Origin: Phyllobacterium lublinensis
GTDB lineage: Bacteria > Pseudomonadota > Alphaproteobacteria > Rhizobiales > Rhizobiaceae
Assembly (NCBI RefSeq): GCF_020164435.1
Contig: NZ_JAIUDQ010000006.1
Span: 124,001-188,000, forward strand
Direction: 5' to 3'
DNA length: 64,000 bases
Shown: positions 26,595 through 35,768 of the stretch, one piece after another
Position numbering within the stretch: position 1 is the stretch's first letter
Layout: every line of letters begins with the position of its first letter
The notes under the pieces: generated by a model
Told to the model about the DNA's origin: nothing
Seen by the model: only the letters and a program-made list of their open reading frames with translations
Database searches by the model: none
Position numbers and translations under genes: made by a program

Positions 26595-26706
26595 GAACAA
26601 TCTCCATCATTGATGACAGAGCTCGGCCATAAAAGGACTCGGGAAGAGTCCAGGTCGGGCATGGGGAGGACCAAACAAATCTAATCGATTTTTTGTTCCT
26701 GAAAAG

Positions 26707-26737
26707 CAAAAAAACACCCGGTATCGCTACCGGGTGT
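26707..26737 (-). terminator. Rho-independent terminator after rplI
   Basis: On the minus strand a ten-base stem (ACACCCGGTA / TACCGGGTGT, 26714-26723 and 26728-26737) with a four-base loop is followed by a run of seven T. It lies 48 bases after the rplI stop and ends the rpsF-rpsR-DUF2232-rplI unit. Confidence 0.9.
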
Positions 26738-26785
26738 CGCAAAATATTGATGAGATCATTTATTTCAATGATCTATCGAAATAAA

Positions 26786-27355
26786 TCAGGCGTTTTCTTC
26801 GCCCTCTTCGTCTTCATCAAAGAACTCATCCGAAAGTGGAGTTTCTTCAATGCCATAGATTGCCTGGGCGGAGGTGAGGTCTTCACCCTTTACCTGACGC
26901 TCTGCTTCATCGGCCGTACGGGCGATGTTGATCGTTACCGTAGCTTCAACTTCCGGATGAAGCGCCAGAACGATGCTGTGCAGGCCGATCGTCTTGATGG
27001 GCGTGTTCAGTTCAACCTGGTTGCGGTTGATCGAGAAACCTTCGGCAGTGATGAGGTCGGCGATGTCGCGGGTCGAAACTGAACCGTAGAGCTGGCCGGT
27101 TTCACCTGCGGAACGGACGGCGACGAAGCTCTTTCCGTCGAGCTTCTCGGCGATAGCCTGTGCTTCGGACTTGCGCTCGAGGTTGCGGGCTTCAAGCTGG
27201 GCGCGCTGGCCTTCGAACTTCTTCTTGTTGGCTTCGTTTGCACGAAGGGCCTTGCCTTGCGGCAAGAGGAAGTTGCGGGCAAAGCCGTCCTTTACCTTGA
27301 CTGTTTCGCCCATCTGGCCGAGGCGGCTGATACGTTCGAGAAGAATGACTTCCAT
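26786..27355 (-). CDS. rplI: 50S ribosomal protein L9
   Basis: A 189-residue L9. The N-terminal domain ([33 protein letters not shown]) binds 23S rRNA; a long connecting helix and the C-terminal domain follow. A 40-residue acidic tail rich in Glu and Asp closes the protein, longer than in E. coli (149 aa) but usual in Rhizobiales. It is the last gene of rpsF-rpsR-DUF2232-rplI and is followed by a strong terminator. Confidence 0.97.
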   Translation of the reverse strand: MEVILLERISRLGQMGETVKVKDGFARNFLLPQGKALRANEANKKKFEGQRAQLEARNLERKSEAQAIAEKLDGKSFVAVRSAGETGQLYGSVSTRDIADLITAEGFSINRNQVELNTPIKTIGLHSIVLALHPEVEATVTINIARTADEAERQVKGEDLTSAQAIYGIEETPLSDEFFDEDEEGEENA

Positions 27356-27382
27356 TTTCGTTTTCCTTGTCTGTCTTGATAT

Positions 27383-28354
27383 TCAATTGTCATTGCTGGG
27401 TGGAGTTGAATTCGCAGCCTTCGAGACCGGTGCGTTGCGCGATGTGTCGAACAAGCCGGCCAGAAGGAAGAGAAAAAGCGCAAAAGCAAAAAGCATGACG
27501 GCGAGGTAGGCTAGCCAGAGCGCCACCGGACGCCAGGGCGCACCCCGTGTCCTTGCATGCATCATGGCAAAGCCCGCCATCATGAAGCCTGCGCCAAGTG
27601 CGCCGGCAATGGCTGTCGCGGCGTAGCCGATCCCGCCAGGCAAGAAGCAGGCGGCGCAGGCGACGGCAAAAATGATAAGTGCCGGTCTCGGCATGCGCAA
27701 AGCACGCGGCCAGTCGTCTTTCGGGCGGCGCAACCGGCCCGAGGCGGCGGTCAGACGCAGCGCCATGTAGAGATTGGCAAGGATGATCATCACCCATACT
27801 GCAGGCTGCAGGGCCGGCAGGACACGCACGACGAAGGCCGCCATGTTCTGGGCGACATCGGCATTCGCGGTAAGCTCGGGGTTATTGGCGGCAAGCTGCT
27901 GACCGAGCGATTTGGCAAGCTCGGCGGCGAGATCGTCGCCATAGCCGACCAGCATGCCGATAACAATGAAGCTGGCCCCAACGATCAGCGCGAGCCGCAG
28001 CAGCGTGTCGGCAAGCGGGTACCAGACGTAAACGTTCTTGGGGCCACCGATCTCATCAGCGGGGCGGGCGAGGCCGGTAAAATAAGCGGCCGCGGCGGCG
28101 GGAATGGCGGTGATCAGCACGACGATGAGTGCGGCGGTTGGCGCGGCCAGGACCGAAACGGCGACGGCCATCGACAGTGCAGCAATGAAACCCGCGGCTG
28201 TACCCCATCCCAGAGCAGCCACAAAGATTGGCAGCGGCGAGAAAAGCAGGAGAGCCATGGCAAGGGTCGATTGCGTGATAACGCCAACCGATAGCAGCGC
28301 GGCCGCAAGGCCCGCCAACACTCCAACGCCAATGTCTTTTGCAGTCGGTTTCAT
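27383..28354 (-). CDS. DUF2232 membrane protein
   Basis: A 323-residue protein with about eight hydrophobic segments, conserved in alphaproteobacteria between rpsR and rplI. The N-terminal helices (GVLAGLAAALLSVGVI, LLLFSPLPIFVAALGWG) match the DUF2232 family, which resembles small-molecule transporter or S-component folds; function is unknown. It begins 201 bases after rpsR and ends 27 bases before rplI on the same strand. A 12-residue Ser/Asn/Asp-rich tail ends the protein. Confidence 0.9.
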   Translation of the reverse strand: MKPTAKDIGVGVLAGLAAALLSVGVITQSTLAMALLLFSPLPIFVAALGWGTAAGFIAALSMAVAVSVLAAPTAALIVVLITAIPAAAAAYFTGLARPADEIGGPKNVYVWYPLADTLLRLALIVGASFIVIGMLVGYGDDLAAELAKSLGQQLAANNPELTANADVAQNMAAFVVRVLPALQPAVWVMIILANLYMALRLTAASGRLRRPKDDWPRALRMPRPALIIFAVACAACFLPGGIGYAATAIAGALGAGFMMAGFAMMHARTRGAPWRPVALWLAYLAVMLFAFALFLFLLAGLFDTSRNAPVSKAANSTPPSNDN

Positions 28355-28515
28355 CTACGCTCGCTGTCCTGCTTACCGAAGCAGTTAGAGGTGGTTCCTG
28401 AACCAATGCCTCAACTTGGGTTTCTCGAAACAATTCGAGGAAAAGCGCCTAGCGGTTTTCCATGATGAATTGCGTTATTAGAGTTCACCAGGCCCACGCC
28501 CATCGCGGATGGTGA

Positions 28516-28545
28516 AGTGAAGGCGGCGGAGATGACTCAGCCGCC
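28516..28545 (-). terminator. Hairpin between rpsR and DUF2232 gene
   Basis: AAGGCGGC and GCCGCCTT can form an eight-base stem about ten bases after the rpsR stop. The T run that should follow is poor (TTCACTT), so it may attenuate rather than end transcription. Confidence 0.35.
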
Positions 28546-28555
28546 TTCGGATGTC

Positions 28556-28804
28556 TTACTTTACGACGTAAGGCAGCAGGCCGAGGAAACGGGCACGCTT
28601 GATCGCCTGGGCGAGTTCGCGCTGCTTCTTCTGGCTGACGGCCGTGATACGGGAAGGAACGATCTTGCCGCGTTCGGAAATGTAGCGCGACAGGAGCTTG
28701 ATGTCCTTGTAGTCGATCTTCGGCGCATTGGCACCCGAGAACGGGCAGGTCTTGCGACGGCGATGGAAAGGACGACGGGTCGGGATCTGATTGATATCAA
28801 CCAT
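28556..28804 (-). CDS. rpsR: 30S ribosomal protein S18
   Basis: An 82-residue S18 with the typical [36 protein letters not shown] and [19 protein letters not shown] blocks. It pairs with S6 on the platform of the small subunit. The ATG overlaps the rpsF stop by one base (TAATG), giving tight coupling and equal synthesis of the S6-S18 pair. Confidence 0.97.
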   Translation of the reverse strand: MVDINQIPTRRPFHRRRKTCPFSGANAPKIDYKDIKLLSRYISERGKIVPSRITAVSQKKQRELAQAIKRARFLGLLPYVVK

Positions 28805-29232
28805 TATTCTGCTCCTTCACCGGCTTCATTGTCACGCGGACGGCGTGGACGGCGCGGACGGTCGTCGTCGCGGCCGCCGAACTTGTTGTCGTCACGGTCA
28901 CGGCGATCGTCACGGCGTGCGAGCATGGCCGACTGGCCTTCCTCGTGCTCATCAACGCGGATCGTCATGAAACGCAGGACGTCTTCATTGATGCGCTGCT
29001 GGCGCTCTAGCTCGGCAACAGCTGCTGCTGGAGCAGTGATGTTGATTAGCGAGTAATACGCCTTGCGGTTCTTGTTGATACGATAGGTGAGGGCACGAAG
29101 TCCCCAGCTTTCGATGCGCCCGACTGATCCGCCATTAGCTTCGATGATGCCCTTGTACTGTTCTACAAGCGCATCAACCTGCTGCTGCGAAATGTCCTGT
29201 CGGGCAAGGAACACATGTTCATAAAGAGCCAT
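28804..29232 (-). CDS. rpsF: 30S ribosomal protein S6
   Basis: A 142-residue S6. The start [14 protein letters not shown] and the R-S18-contact strands ([19 protein letters not shown]) are standard. The C-terminal 40 residues are an unusually Arg/Asp-rich low-complexity tail, common in alphaproteobacteria. ATG 29230-29232 is the start, although the frame continues upstream into the leader. A 195-base 5' leader with a structured element (29348-29397) and a predicted promoter (29434-29462) precede it. Confidence 0.96.
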   Translation of the reverse strand: MALYEHVFLARQDISQQQVDALVEQYKGIIEANGGSVGRIESWGLRALTYRINKNRKAYYSLINITAPAAAVAELERQQRINEDVLRFMTIRVDEHEEGQSAMLARRDDRRDRDDNKFGGRDDDRPRRPRRPRDNEAGEGAE

Positions 29233-29347
29233 TGTCTTTGCCTTTCTTCGATAATATTGCCCGGTATCAACGGTAAACCTCTGCGAATCTCTCTGCCGGA
29301 TGACCGGGGAAGAAAGGACGCTGATGGAGACGATCGAGAGCGGAGAC

Positions 29348-29397
29348 ACGGGAGGCTGAAGCATTACGCTTCGACGGACTTACATCCGGCCCTCCGT
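29348..29397 (-). promoter_or_regulatory. Structured 5'-leader element of rpsF (candidate r-protein leader)
   Basis: On the minus strand a three-way junction can form: P1 ACGGAGG with CCUCCCGU (one bulged C), P2 GGAU-GUAA-GUCC with a GNRA loop, and P3 GAAGC-GUAAU-GCUUC, with a CCG trinucleotide just before P3. S6-S18 is known to bind a leader RNA with a conserved CCG in several bacterial groups; whether this is that motif is not certain. Confidence 0.4.
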
Positions 29398-29433
29398 TCA
29401 GCCCCCAGCTGACGCCGAGCAATGAACGGGCGG

Positions 29434-29462
29434 CTTATACGGGCAAACTCTAAAAGAAGCAA
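29434..29462 (-). promoter_or_regulatory. Predicted rpsF promoter
   Basis: On the minus strand TTGCTT (29457-29462) and TATAAG (29434-29439) are 17 bases apart. The predicted start near 29427 gives a leader of about 195 bases before the rpsF ATG. Confidence 0.55.
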
Positions 29463-29495
29463 GCTGGCCGCGGCATTTTATTGGATGGTGGCAAT

Positions 29496-29832
29496 TCAGG
29501 CAAAGATGAGTTTCTTCGATGGAGTAGCGATATCCCGTCCGAGCTCGCTGGCTGTCTCTATCCAGGCCTCAATGGCATCATATACAGGTTTTGATGGGTC
29601 TCTTAAAAGGGATGGTTGGAATCTCGCACTGCGATGTATGGGCGATTGTGTAGTGTGAGCTTCCGGCCCGGGACCTCTCGCAAGTAATATCGAATTCTCT
29701 ACACAACGCCTGAATATCTTGTATGCGCCAATAATCCTTGGGATTCCGGCGCGTCTGCTCAAAACGTCTACCAATCGAATATCCAAACCCACAGGCCTGG
29801 ATCATCAAGAGGAAGTCTTGGGCAACCGTCAA
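29496..29832 (-). pseudogene. Decayed hicA-hicB remnant (fused, frameshifted)
   Basis: One frame (29578-29832) gives a HicA-like toxin of the short double-stranded RNA-binding fold, with RRNPKDYWRIQDIQALC, GSSHYTIAH and PFKRPIK. A one-base shift at about 29585-29600 then leads into KPVYDAIEAWIETASELGRD followed by IATPSKKLIFA, which is the C-terminal helix and tail of a HicB-type antitoxin. So the end of hicA has been joined to the end of hicB by a deletion, and the frame is broken. The natural start is unclear (TTG at 29832 or an internal ATG). It should not make a working toxin-antitoxin pair. Confidence 0.6.
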
Positions 29833-29945
29833 TCTATCACTTAGCCTAACATCGAGCTTGCATCAAAGCTTGACTTCGCGCTTGGCTGTAGGCACACCGC
29901 GCGGCAGATTGGCATATATATAAGCAACGATCGAAGGGAGCCCCG

Positions 29946-30890
29946 ATGTCCATTGCATTCACATTTCCAGGCCAGGGAAGTCAGGCCGTTGGCATGGGCA
30001 AGGCATTGGCCGAAAACTTCGCCGAGGCCAGGGCGGTCTTTGACGAAGTGGACGATGCACTTGGTGAAAAGCTATCTTCGATCATCTGGGAGGGGCCGGA
30101 GGAAACCTTGACCCTCACGGCCAACGCCCAGCCCGCGCTGATGGCGGTGTCCATTGCCGTGATCCGTGTTCTGGAAGCCAAGGGTATTTGGTTAAAGGAC
30201 AAGGTCTCCTACGTCGCAGGCCATTCGCTTGGCGAATACTCGGCCCTGTGCGCGGCAGGAACGTTCTCGCTTTCCGATACGGCGCGGCTGCTGCGTATTC
30301 GCGGTAATGCCATGCAGAAGGCAGTCCCTGCCGGCAAGGGAGCGATGGCAGCCATCATCGGCCTAGAGCACGAGGATGTTGAAGCCATCTGCGCCGAAGC
30401 GTCAGAGCAGGGACCTGTCCAGATCGCCAATGATAATGGCGGTGGTCAGCTGGTCATTTCCGGTTCGAAAGATGCGGTCGAGGCGGCCGCCGCGCTTGCA
30501 TCGGCCAAGGGTGCCAAGCGTGCTCTGATGTTGCCTGTCTCCGCTCCATTCCATTCTGCATTGATGGAGCCTGCCGCAGAGGCCATGCGCGAGGCCCTTG
30601 CTCAGGTCACAAAAAACGATCCCGTCGTTCCGCTCATTGCCAATGTGCGTGCGGCCCCGGTCAAATCCGCGGATGAAATCGCGGCTCTGCTGGTCGAGCA
30701 GGTGACGGGGCAGGTGCGCTGGCGCGAGACGGTACAGTGGTTTGGCGAGAACGGGGTGACCACGCTTTATGAAATCGGGGCCGGCAAGGTACTGACTGGC
30801 CTCGCACGCCGTATTAACAAGGACATTTCCGGTGTCGCAATTGGCACTCCGGAGGATATCGACGCGGCTCTGGCTGCCCTGAACGCTTGA
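29946..30890 (+). CDS. fabD: Malonyl-CoA:acyl carrier protein transacylase
   Basis: A 314-residue alpha/beta-hydrolase-like acyltransferase that loads malonyl groups onto ACP. FPGQGSQAVGMG is the N-terminal signature, GHSLGEYSA carries the catalytic Ser94, and the catalytic His lies in PVSAPFHSALM. It begins a cluster with fabG 12 bases later, then acpP and fabF, the full elongation core. An AAGGGAG ribosome site precedes the ATG. Confidence 0.97.
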   Translation: MSIAFTFPGQGSQAVGMGKALAENFAEARAVFDEVDDALGEKLSSIIWEGPEETLTLTANAQPALMAVSIAVIRVLEAKGIWLKDKVSYVAGHSLGEYSALCAAGTFSLSDTARLLRIRGNAMQKAVPAGKGAMAAIIGLEHEDVEAICAEASEQGPVQIANDNGGGQLVISGSKDAVEAAAALASAKGAKRALMLPVSAPFHSALMEPAAEAMREALAQVTKNDPVVPLIANVRAAPVKSADEIAALLVEQVTGQVRWRETVQWFGENGVTTLYEIGAGKVLTGLARRINKDISGVAIGTPEDIDAALAALNA

Positions 30891-30902
30891 AAGGAACGCG
30901 TA

Positions 30903-31640
30903 ATGTTTGATCTCACAGGCCGCAAGGCTCTTGTCACCGGTGCGACAGGTGGTATTGGCGAGGCCATTGCCAGAGCGCTGCACGCGCAGGGCGCCATTGT
31001 TGGTCTGCATGGCACGCGCGTCGAAAAGCTCGAGGCCCTTGCAACCGAACTCGGCGACCGCGTGAAGATTTTTCCGGCCAACCTTTCCAATAGGGATGAG
31101 GTCAAGGCGTTGGGCGAGAAGGCAGAGGCTGATCTCGAGGGCGTTGAGATCCTCGTGAACAATGCCGGCATTACCAAGGACGGCCTCTTTGTCCGCATGA
31201 GTGATGCGGATTGGGACAGTGTGCTGGAGGTCAATCTGACCGCAGTTTTCCGGCTTACCCGCGAACTCACCCACCCAATGATGCGCCGGCGCTATGGCCG
31301 TATCATCAATGTCACTTCGGTGGTGGGTGTAACCGGGAATCCTGGACAGACAAATTATGTGGCCTCGAAGGCTGGCCTGATCGGCTTTTCCAAATCGCTG
31401 GCGCAGGAGATCGCCAGCCGCAACGTCACGGTCAACTGCGTGGCGCCTGGATTTATCGAATCGGCCATGACCGACAAGCTCAATGACAAGCAGAAGGAAG
31501 CCATCATGGCCGCCATTCCTATGCGCCGCATGGGCACGGGAGCGGAAGTCGCTTCGTCGGTTATTTATCTGGCTAGCAGTGAGGCGGCCTATGTCACGGG
31601 CCAGACAATTCATGTCAATGGTGGCATGGCCATGATCTGA
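30903..31640 (+). CDS. fabG: 3-oxoacyl-ACP reductase
   Basis: A 245-residue short-chain dehydrogenase that reduces 3-oxoacyl-ACP with NADPH. TGATGGIGEAIAR binds the cofactor, NNAGIT follows, the catalytic Ser is in NVTSVVGVTG, and the YVASKAG dyad lies near residue 155. The C-terminal GQTIHVNGGMAMI is typical of FabG. It follows fabD closely and precedes acpP by 270 bases. Confidence 0.97.
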   Translation: MFDLTGRKALVTGATGGIGEAIARALHAQGAIVGLHGTRVEKLEALATELGDRVKIFPANLSNRDEVKALGEKAEADLEGVEILVNNAGITKDGLFVRMSDADWDSVLEVNLTAVFRLTRELTHPMMRRRYGRIINVTSVVGVTGNPGQTNYVASKAGLIGFSKSLAQEIASRNVTVNCVAPGFIESAMTDKLNDKQKEAIMAAIPMRRMGTGAEVASSVIYLASSEAAYVTGQTIHVNGGMAMI

Positions 31641-31910
31641 CCCGGCCTGCGCGTTTCAGGCCGAAGGTATCGGTGGGTATCCGCCCCAATCACATTTATG
31701 AGATTGAGGCCATGAATAAAGCGTGATAAGTCGCGCACCAGTCTGGGCAATCAAACCGATTTGATGCCCTTTCAATTCCGCAAGGAAAGAACCGCAAGGA
31801 ATGGCTGTTTTAGCTGCTGAACAGGGTGAAACAACCATCTTATTGCTTGATTAGAGTCATCCGTGCCGCTAACCAAGGCATAGGAAAAACAAACAGGTTG
31901 AGGTTTCCAC

Positions 31911-32147
31911 ATGAGTGATACTGCAGAACGCGTCAAGAAAATCGTTATTGAGCATCTGGGCGTCGATGCCGAGAAAGTCACCGATGGTGCGAGCTTCATC
32001 GACGATCTGGGCGCAGACAGCCTCGATACTGTCGAGCTCGTGATGGCTTTCGAAGAAGAGTTCGGCGTTGAAATCCCGGACGATGCTGCTGAGACCATTC
32101 TGACAGTCGGCGATGCCGTCAAGTTTATCGACAAAGCATCTGCCTGA
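31911..32147 (+). CDS. acpP: Acyl carrier protein
   Basis: A 78-residue acidic four-helix protein. The phosphopantetheine attachment serine is Ser37 in [10 protein letters not shown]. It carries growing acyl chains between FabD, FabG and FabF, whose genes surround it. The 270 bases upstream of it, after fabG, show no clear open frame and probably hold a second promoter, since ACP is needed in excess; no convincing -35/-10 pair was found. Confidence 0.98.
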   Translation: MSDTAERVKKIVIEHLGVDAEKVTDGASFIDDLGADSLDTVELVMAFEEEFGVEIPDDAAETILTVGDAVKFIDKASA

Positions 32148-32257
32148 TTTTCGTTCGGCTCGCCATCGCATGGATCGTGATATAAGGTGTTGTGCCTTGC
32201 TCGTTCATGCATGGGGCCGGAAACAATCATGTTGCGTATGACATTGAAGGATCGGCC

Positions 32258-33520
32258 ATGAGGCGTGTTGTCATAACCGGCCTTGGGCTGGTGTCTCCTC
32301 TCGCATCCGGCGTTGAAGCCAGCTGGTCGCGGCTCCTTGCCGGCCAGAGCGGTGCCCGGCGGGTAACTGAATTTGAAGTCGACGATCTGCCTTGCAAGAT
32401 TGCCTGCCGGATTCCGGTTGGCGATGGCACGGATGGAACATTCAATCCGGATGATTGGATGGAGCCGAAAGAGCAGCGCAAGGTTGATCCCTTCATCATC
32501 TATGCAGTCGCGGCGGCCGACCAGGCGCTCGCCGACGCCAAATGGGCGCCGGAGAGCGACGAGGATCAGATTCGCACCGGTGTTCTCATTGGATCGGGAA
32601 TAGGTGGTCTCGAAGGCATTGTCGAAGCGGGTTATACCCTGCGCGACAAGGGCCCGCGTCGCATCTCTCCCTTCTTCATCCCGGGTCGTCTGATCAATCT
32701 GGCGTCGGGCCATGTTTCCATCAAGCACAAGCTTCGCGGCCCCAATCATGCTGTTGTAACAGCATGCTCGACAGGGGCACATGCCATCGGCGACGCGTCG
32801 CGTTTGATTGCTTTCGGTGATGCCGACGTCATGGTTGCTGGCGGGACGGAATCACCGGTCAGCCGTATTTCCCTTGCCGGTTTTGCTGCCTGCAAGGCCT
32901 TGTCCACATCGCGCAATGATGACCCCACGACGGCTTCCCGTCCGTATGACGACGACCGGGACGGTTTTGTCATGGGCGAGGGCGCCGGTGTGGTCGTACT
33001 CGAAGAACTCGAGCACGCCCTTGCTCGTGGCGCGAGAATTTATGCGGAAGTGATCGGCTATGGCCTGTCGGGTGACGCTTTCCACATCACCGCACCTTCC
33101 GAGGATGGCGAGGGCGCCCAGCGCTGCATGGAAATGGCATTGAAGCGTGCCGGTATTACGCCGGACGACATCGATTACATCAATTCGCACGGCACCTCGA
33201 CGATGGCCGATACCATCGAACTCGGTGCCGTCGAACGGGTCGTTGGCGATGCGGCATCCAAAATATCGATGTCATCGACCAAATCTTCGATCGGTCACCT
33301 TCTCGGTGCAGCCGGTTCGACCGAAGCTGTTTTCTGTGCTCTGGCGATCCGCGACAATATCGCGCCAGCAACGATCAATCTGGATAAGCCGTCCAGGGAA
33401 ACCAAGATCGATCTGGTTCCGCACAAGCCGCGCGAACGCAAGATCGATATTGCGCTGTCCAATTCCTTTGGATTTGGCGGTACAAATGCCTCGCTGGTTC
33501 TTCGGCGTTATCAACAGTGA
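32258..33520 (+). CDS. fabF: 3-oxoacyl-ACP synthase II
   Basis: A 420-residue condensing enzyme of the thiolase fold that elongates acyl-ACP by two carbons. The start MRRVVITGLGLVSPL is typical; the catalytic cysteine is in VTACSTGAHA, with histidines in NSHGTST and KSSIGHLLGAAG. ATG 32258 is taken, as the upstream 22 codons of the open frame do not resemble the family. It precedes mltG by 101 bases on the same strand. Confidence 0.96.
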   Translation: MRRVVITGLGLVSPLASGVEASWSRLLAGQSGARRVTEFEVDDLPCKIACRIPVGDGTDGTFNPDDWMEPKEQRKVDPFIIYAVAAADQALADAKWAPESDEDQIRTGVLIGSGIGGLEGIVEAGYTLRDKGPRRISPFFIPGRLINLASGHVSIKHKLRGPNHAVVTACSTGAHAIGDASRLIAFGDADVMVAGGTESPVSRISLAGFAACKALSTSRNDDPTTASRPYDDDRDGFVMGEGAGVVVLEELEHALARGARIYAEVIGYGLSGDAFHITAPSEDGEGAQRCMEMALKRAGITPDDIDYINSHGTSTMADTIELGAVERVVGDAASKISMSSTKSSIGHLLGAAGSTEAVFCALAIRDNIAPATINLDKPSRETKIDLVPHKPRERKIDIALSNSFGFGGTNASLVLRRYQQ

Positions 33521-33621
33521 TTGTTGCATTGGCGTCAGCGCTTTCGCGCTTTCGCCATATTCGCAATCGATTCTACCGGCTGGATGCTATTCTAGCCGGT
33601 TAACATGTCCGAGGTGCTTGC

Positions 33622-34833
33622 GTGAGTTCAGATCAGCCGTCTGAAGAGACAAACGGTTCAGCCACGGCCAACGTGCCGGAGCGCAAGCCGATTGTGCCGC
33701 AATCGGCTTCGGAAGCGCTGCGTCCAGAGCCTGGAACGCCGCCGCCGGCGCCCAAAAAGCGCTCGCGTGGCGCCCGCAGTCAGATCGTTGTTTTTGCAAA
33801 CTTCATGTTGTCGCTGGTCGTGCTCGTGGTCATTGCGGCTGCCGCCGCGGTGTATTTCGGCAAGCTTGCCTTCAACGAACCGGGACCCACAGAAGTCGCG
33901 ACCAATTATGTGGTCAGGAGCGGCACTGGCATCACGGAGATCGCGGACGGTCTAGAGCGCCGCGGCATCATTTCTGATGCGCGCATCTTCATGTATGGCG
34001 TGAAGGCCTATGGCTATCAGGGCGACATGAAAGCCGGAGAGTACGAGATCAAGGCGGGGGCCTCCATGCGTGACGTCATGGACCTTTTGCGCAGTGGCAA
34101 GTCGGTCCTTCATTCGCTTACCATTCCTGAAGGCCTGACGGTCGAGCAGATATTCCAGCGTGTTCAAGAGGACGACGTCCTGGTGGGAGACCTCCCGGCA
34201 GTCATGCCAAGTGAAGGCTCGCTCTTTGCAAATACATTGCGTTTCTCGCGCGGTACGACGCGTGAGGAGCTGGTAAAGAAGATGCAATCGGATCAGAAGA
34301 AACTGGTTGAGGATATATGGGAGCGCCGCGACCCCAATATTCCACTCAAGACAATCGAAGAGTTCATCACGCTTGCATCCATCGTCGAGAAGGAAACAGG
34401 GAAAGCCGACGAGCGGCCCCGCGTTGCTGCCGTCTTTATCAATCGGCTAAACAAGAAGATGCGCTTGCAATCGGATCCAACAATCATTTACGGCCTCTTC
34501 GGCGGCAAGGGAAAGCCGTCGGACCGACCGATCCTTAAATCGGATCTGGAGAAGCCGACTCCGTATAATACCTATACGGTCAATGGCCTGCCGCCAGGCC
34601 CGATCGCAAATCCTGGCCGCGACGCACTGGAAGCCGTCGCCCATCCCTCGCAGACCAAGGATCTTTACTTCGTCGCCGATGGTACTGGCGGGCACGTATT
34701 TGCCGAGACGCTTGAAGAACACAATGATAATGTGAGGCGCTGGCGCGAGGTGGAAAAAAACCGCTTGGATGAAGCTGCCAAGGCAGCGACCGGTGATAAA
34801 AACGCATCTCCGGACGCGGACAGCGGCAACTAG
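33622..34833 (+). CDS. mltG: Endolytic murein transglycosylase MltG
   Basis: A 403-residue YceG-like protein that cleaves nascent glycan strands and may end their polymerisation. A cytoplasmic N-terminal region (about 1-50, Pro-rich) is followed by a membrane helix (about 53-80) and a periplasmic YceG domain with the catalytic glutamate in IVEKETGKADERP and the conserved PYNTYTVNGLPPGPIANPG. The C-terminal HVFAETLEEHNDNV is also typical. The start is taken at the GTG/ATG of 33622 (GTG) with AGGTG upstream. Confidence 0.93.
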   Translation: MSSDQPSEETNGSATANVPERKPIVPQSASEALRPEPGTPPPAPKKRSRGARSQIVVFANFMLSLVVLVVIAAAAAVYFGKLAFNEPGPTEVATNYVVRSGTGITEIADGLERRGIISDARIFMYGVKAYGYQGDMKAGEYEIKAGASMRDVMDLLRSGKSVLHSLTIPEGLTVEQIFQRVQEDDVLVGDLPAVMPSEGSLFANTLRFSRGTTREELVKKMQSDQKKLVEDIWERRDPNIPLKTIEEFITLASIVEKETGKADERPRVAAVFINRLNKKMRLQSDPTIIYGLFGGKGKPSDRPILKSDLEKPTPYNTYTVNGLPPGPIANPGRDALEAVAHPSQTKDLYFVADGTGGHVFAETLEEHNDNVRRWREVEKNRLDEAAKAATGDKNASPDADSGN

Positions 34834-34839
34834 AGCGAG

Positions 34840-34861
34840 GGGCCTGATTGCAATCGGGCCC
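34840..34861 (+). terminator. Hairpin between mltG and yicC
   Basis: GGGCCTGAT and ATCGGGCCC form a nine-base stem (one G-U) with a four-base loop TGCA just after the mltG stop. No T run follows, so it may be an RNA-stability hairpin or attenuator rather than a full terminator. Confidence 0.4.
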
Positions 34862-34878
34862 TTATCGTAGGGGGAAAT

Positions 34879-35766
34879 ATGTCGTTGCAAAGCATGACGG
34901 GGTTCGCCCGTCACCTCCGGAACAGTGCCGGGGCGCAAATCTCGTGGGAAATCAAATCTGTCAACGGCAAGGGACTAGATGTGCGGTTTCGCCTTCCCGC
35001 AGGCTTCGAGGCAGTCGAGCCGAAGGCTCGAGCGCTGTTCAACGAGCATTTCAAGCGAGGTAATTTCCAGGCGGCTCTGTCAGTCGACCTCAGTGCTGGT
35101 GCTGCCAAGGCGACGATCAATCAGCCTCTCCTGAAGGAATTGGCGGCCATCGCAGCACATTTGCGCGAGGAATATGGGCTTGCGGCCTCGACGCCGGAAG
35201 GGCTGATGGCCCTTCGTGGTGTCATGGAGACTCCGCAGGAGGTTACGGCGCCGGAGCATCAGGTCGAGCTCGAACGTGCTATCCTCGGTATTCTAGATGA
35301 GACGCTGATTCAGTTGGCACACAACCGTCAGGCCGAGGGCAGGGCGCTTGGCGAGATACTGACGGTACAGATTGCTGCAATAGAAATGCTGGTGGAACAG
35401 GCTAAGCTCGACCCCAGCCGGTCAATTGAAGCCATTCGTGCTCGGCTGGCCGCACAGGTTGCCCTGCTGCTTGATGCTGCTCCAGCGCTTGATGAAGCCC
35501 GATTGCATATGGAAGCGGCGTTTCTGGCCACGAAAGCCGATATTCAGGAAGAGCTCGATCGTCTGGAAATGCATATTGCCGCCGCGCGGACCCTTCTCAG
35601 GGAAGGGAACGGCGTTGGCCGCAAGCTTGATTTCCTGACCCAGGAATTCAACCGCGAGGCGAATACGCTCTGCTCGAAGGCCAATGCTGCATCCATAACG
35701 TCAATCGGGCTTGACCTGAAAGCTGTTGTGGATCAATTGCGCGAGCAGATTCAGAATTTGGAGTAG
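34879..35766 (+). CDS. YicC family protein
   Basis: A 295-residue protein of the YicC/YloC family, shown in E. coli to be a stress-linked endoribonuclease. The start [12 protein letters not shown] and [17 protein letters not shown] block ([14 protein letters not shown]) are typical, as is the C-terminal [17 protein letters not shown] followed by SKANAASIT. It is followed by gmk after two bases, a neighbourhood also found in other bacteria. Confidence 0.93.
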   Translation: MSLQSMTGFARHLRNSAGAQISWEIKSVNGKGLDVRFRLPAGFEAVEPKARALFNEHFKRGNFQAALSVDLSAGAAKATINQPLLKELAAIAAHLREEYGLAASTPEGLMALRGVMETPQEVTAPEHQVELERAILGILDETLIQLAHNRQAEGRALGEILTVQIAAIEMLVEQAKLDPSRSIEAIRARLAAQVALLLDAAPALDEARLHMEAAFLATKADIQEELDRLEMHIAAARTLLREGNGVGRKLDFLTQEFNREANTLCSKANAASITSIGLDLKAVVDQLREQIQNLE

Positions 35767-35768
35767 CC

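Noticed and set aside
28516..28545. A strong terminator between rpsR and DUF2232
   Set aside because: The stem is good but the T run is poor, so it was kept only as a weak candidate.
29496..29832. A functional HicAB toxin-antitoxin system
   Set aside because: The frame is broken and most of hicB is missing.
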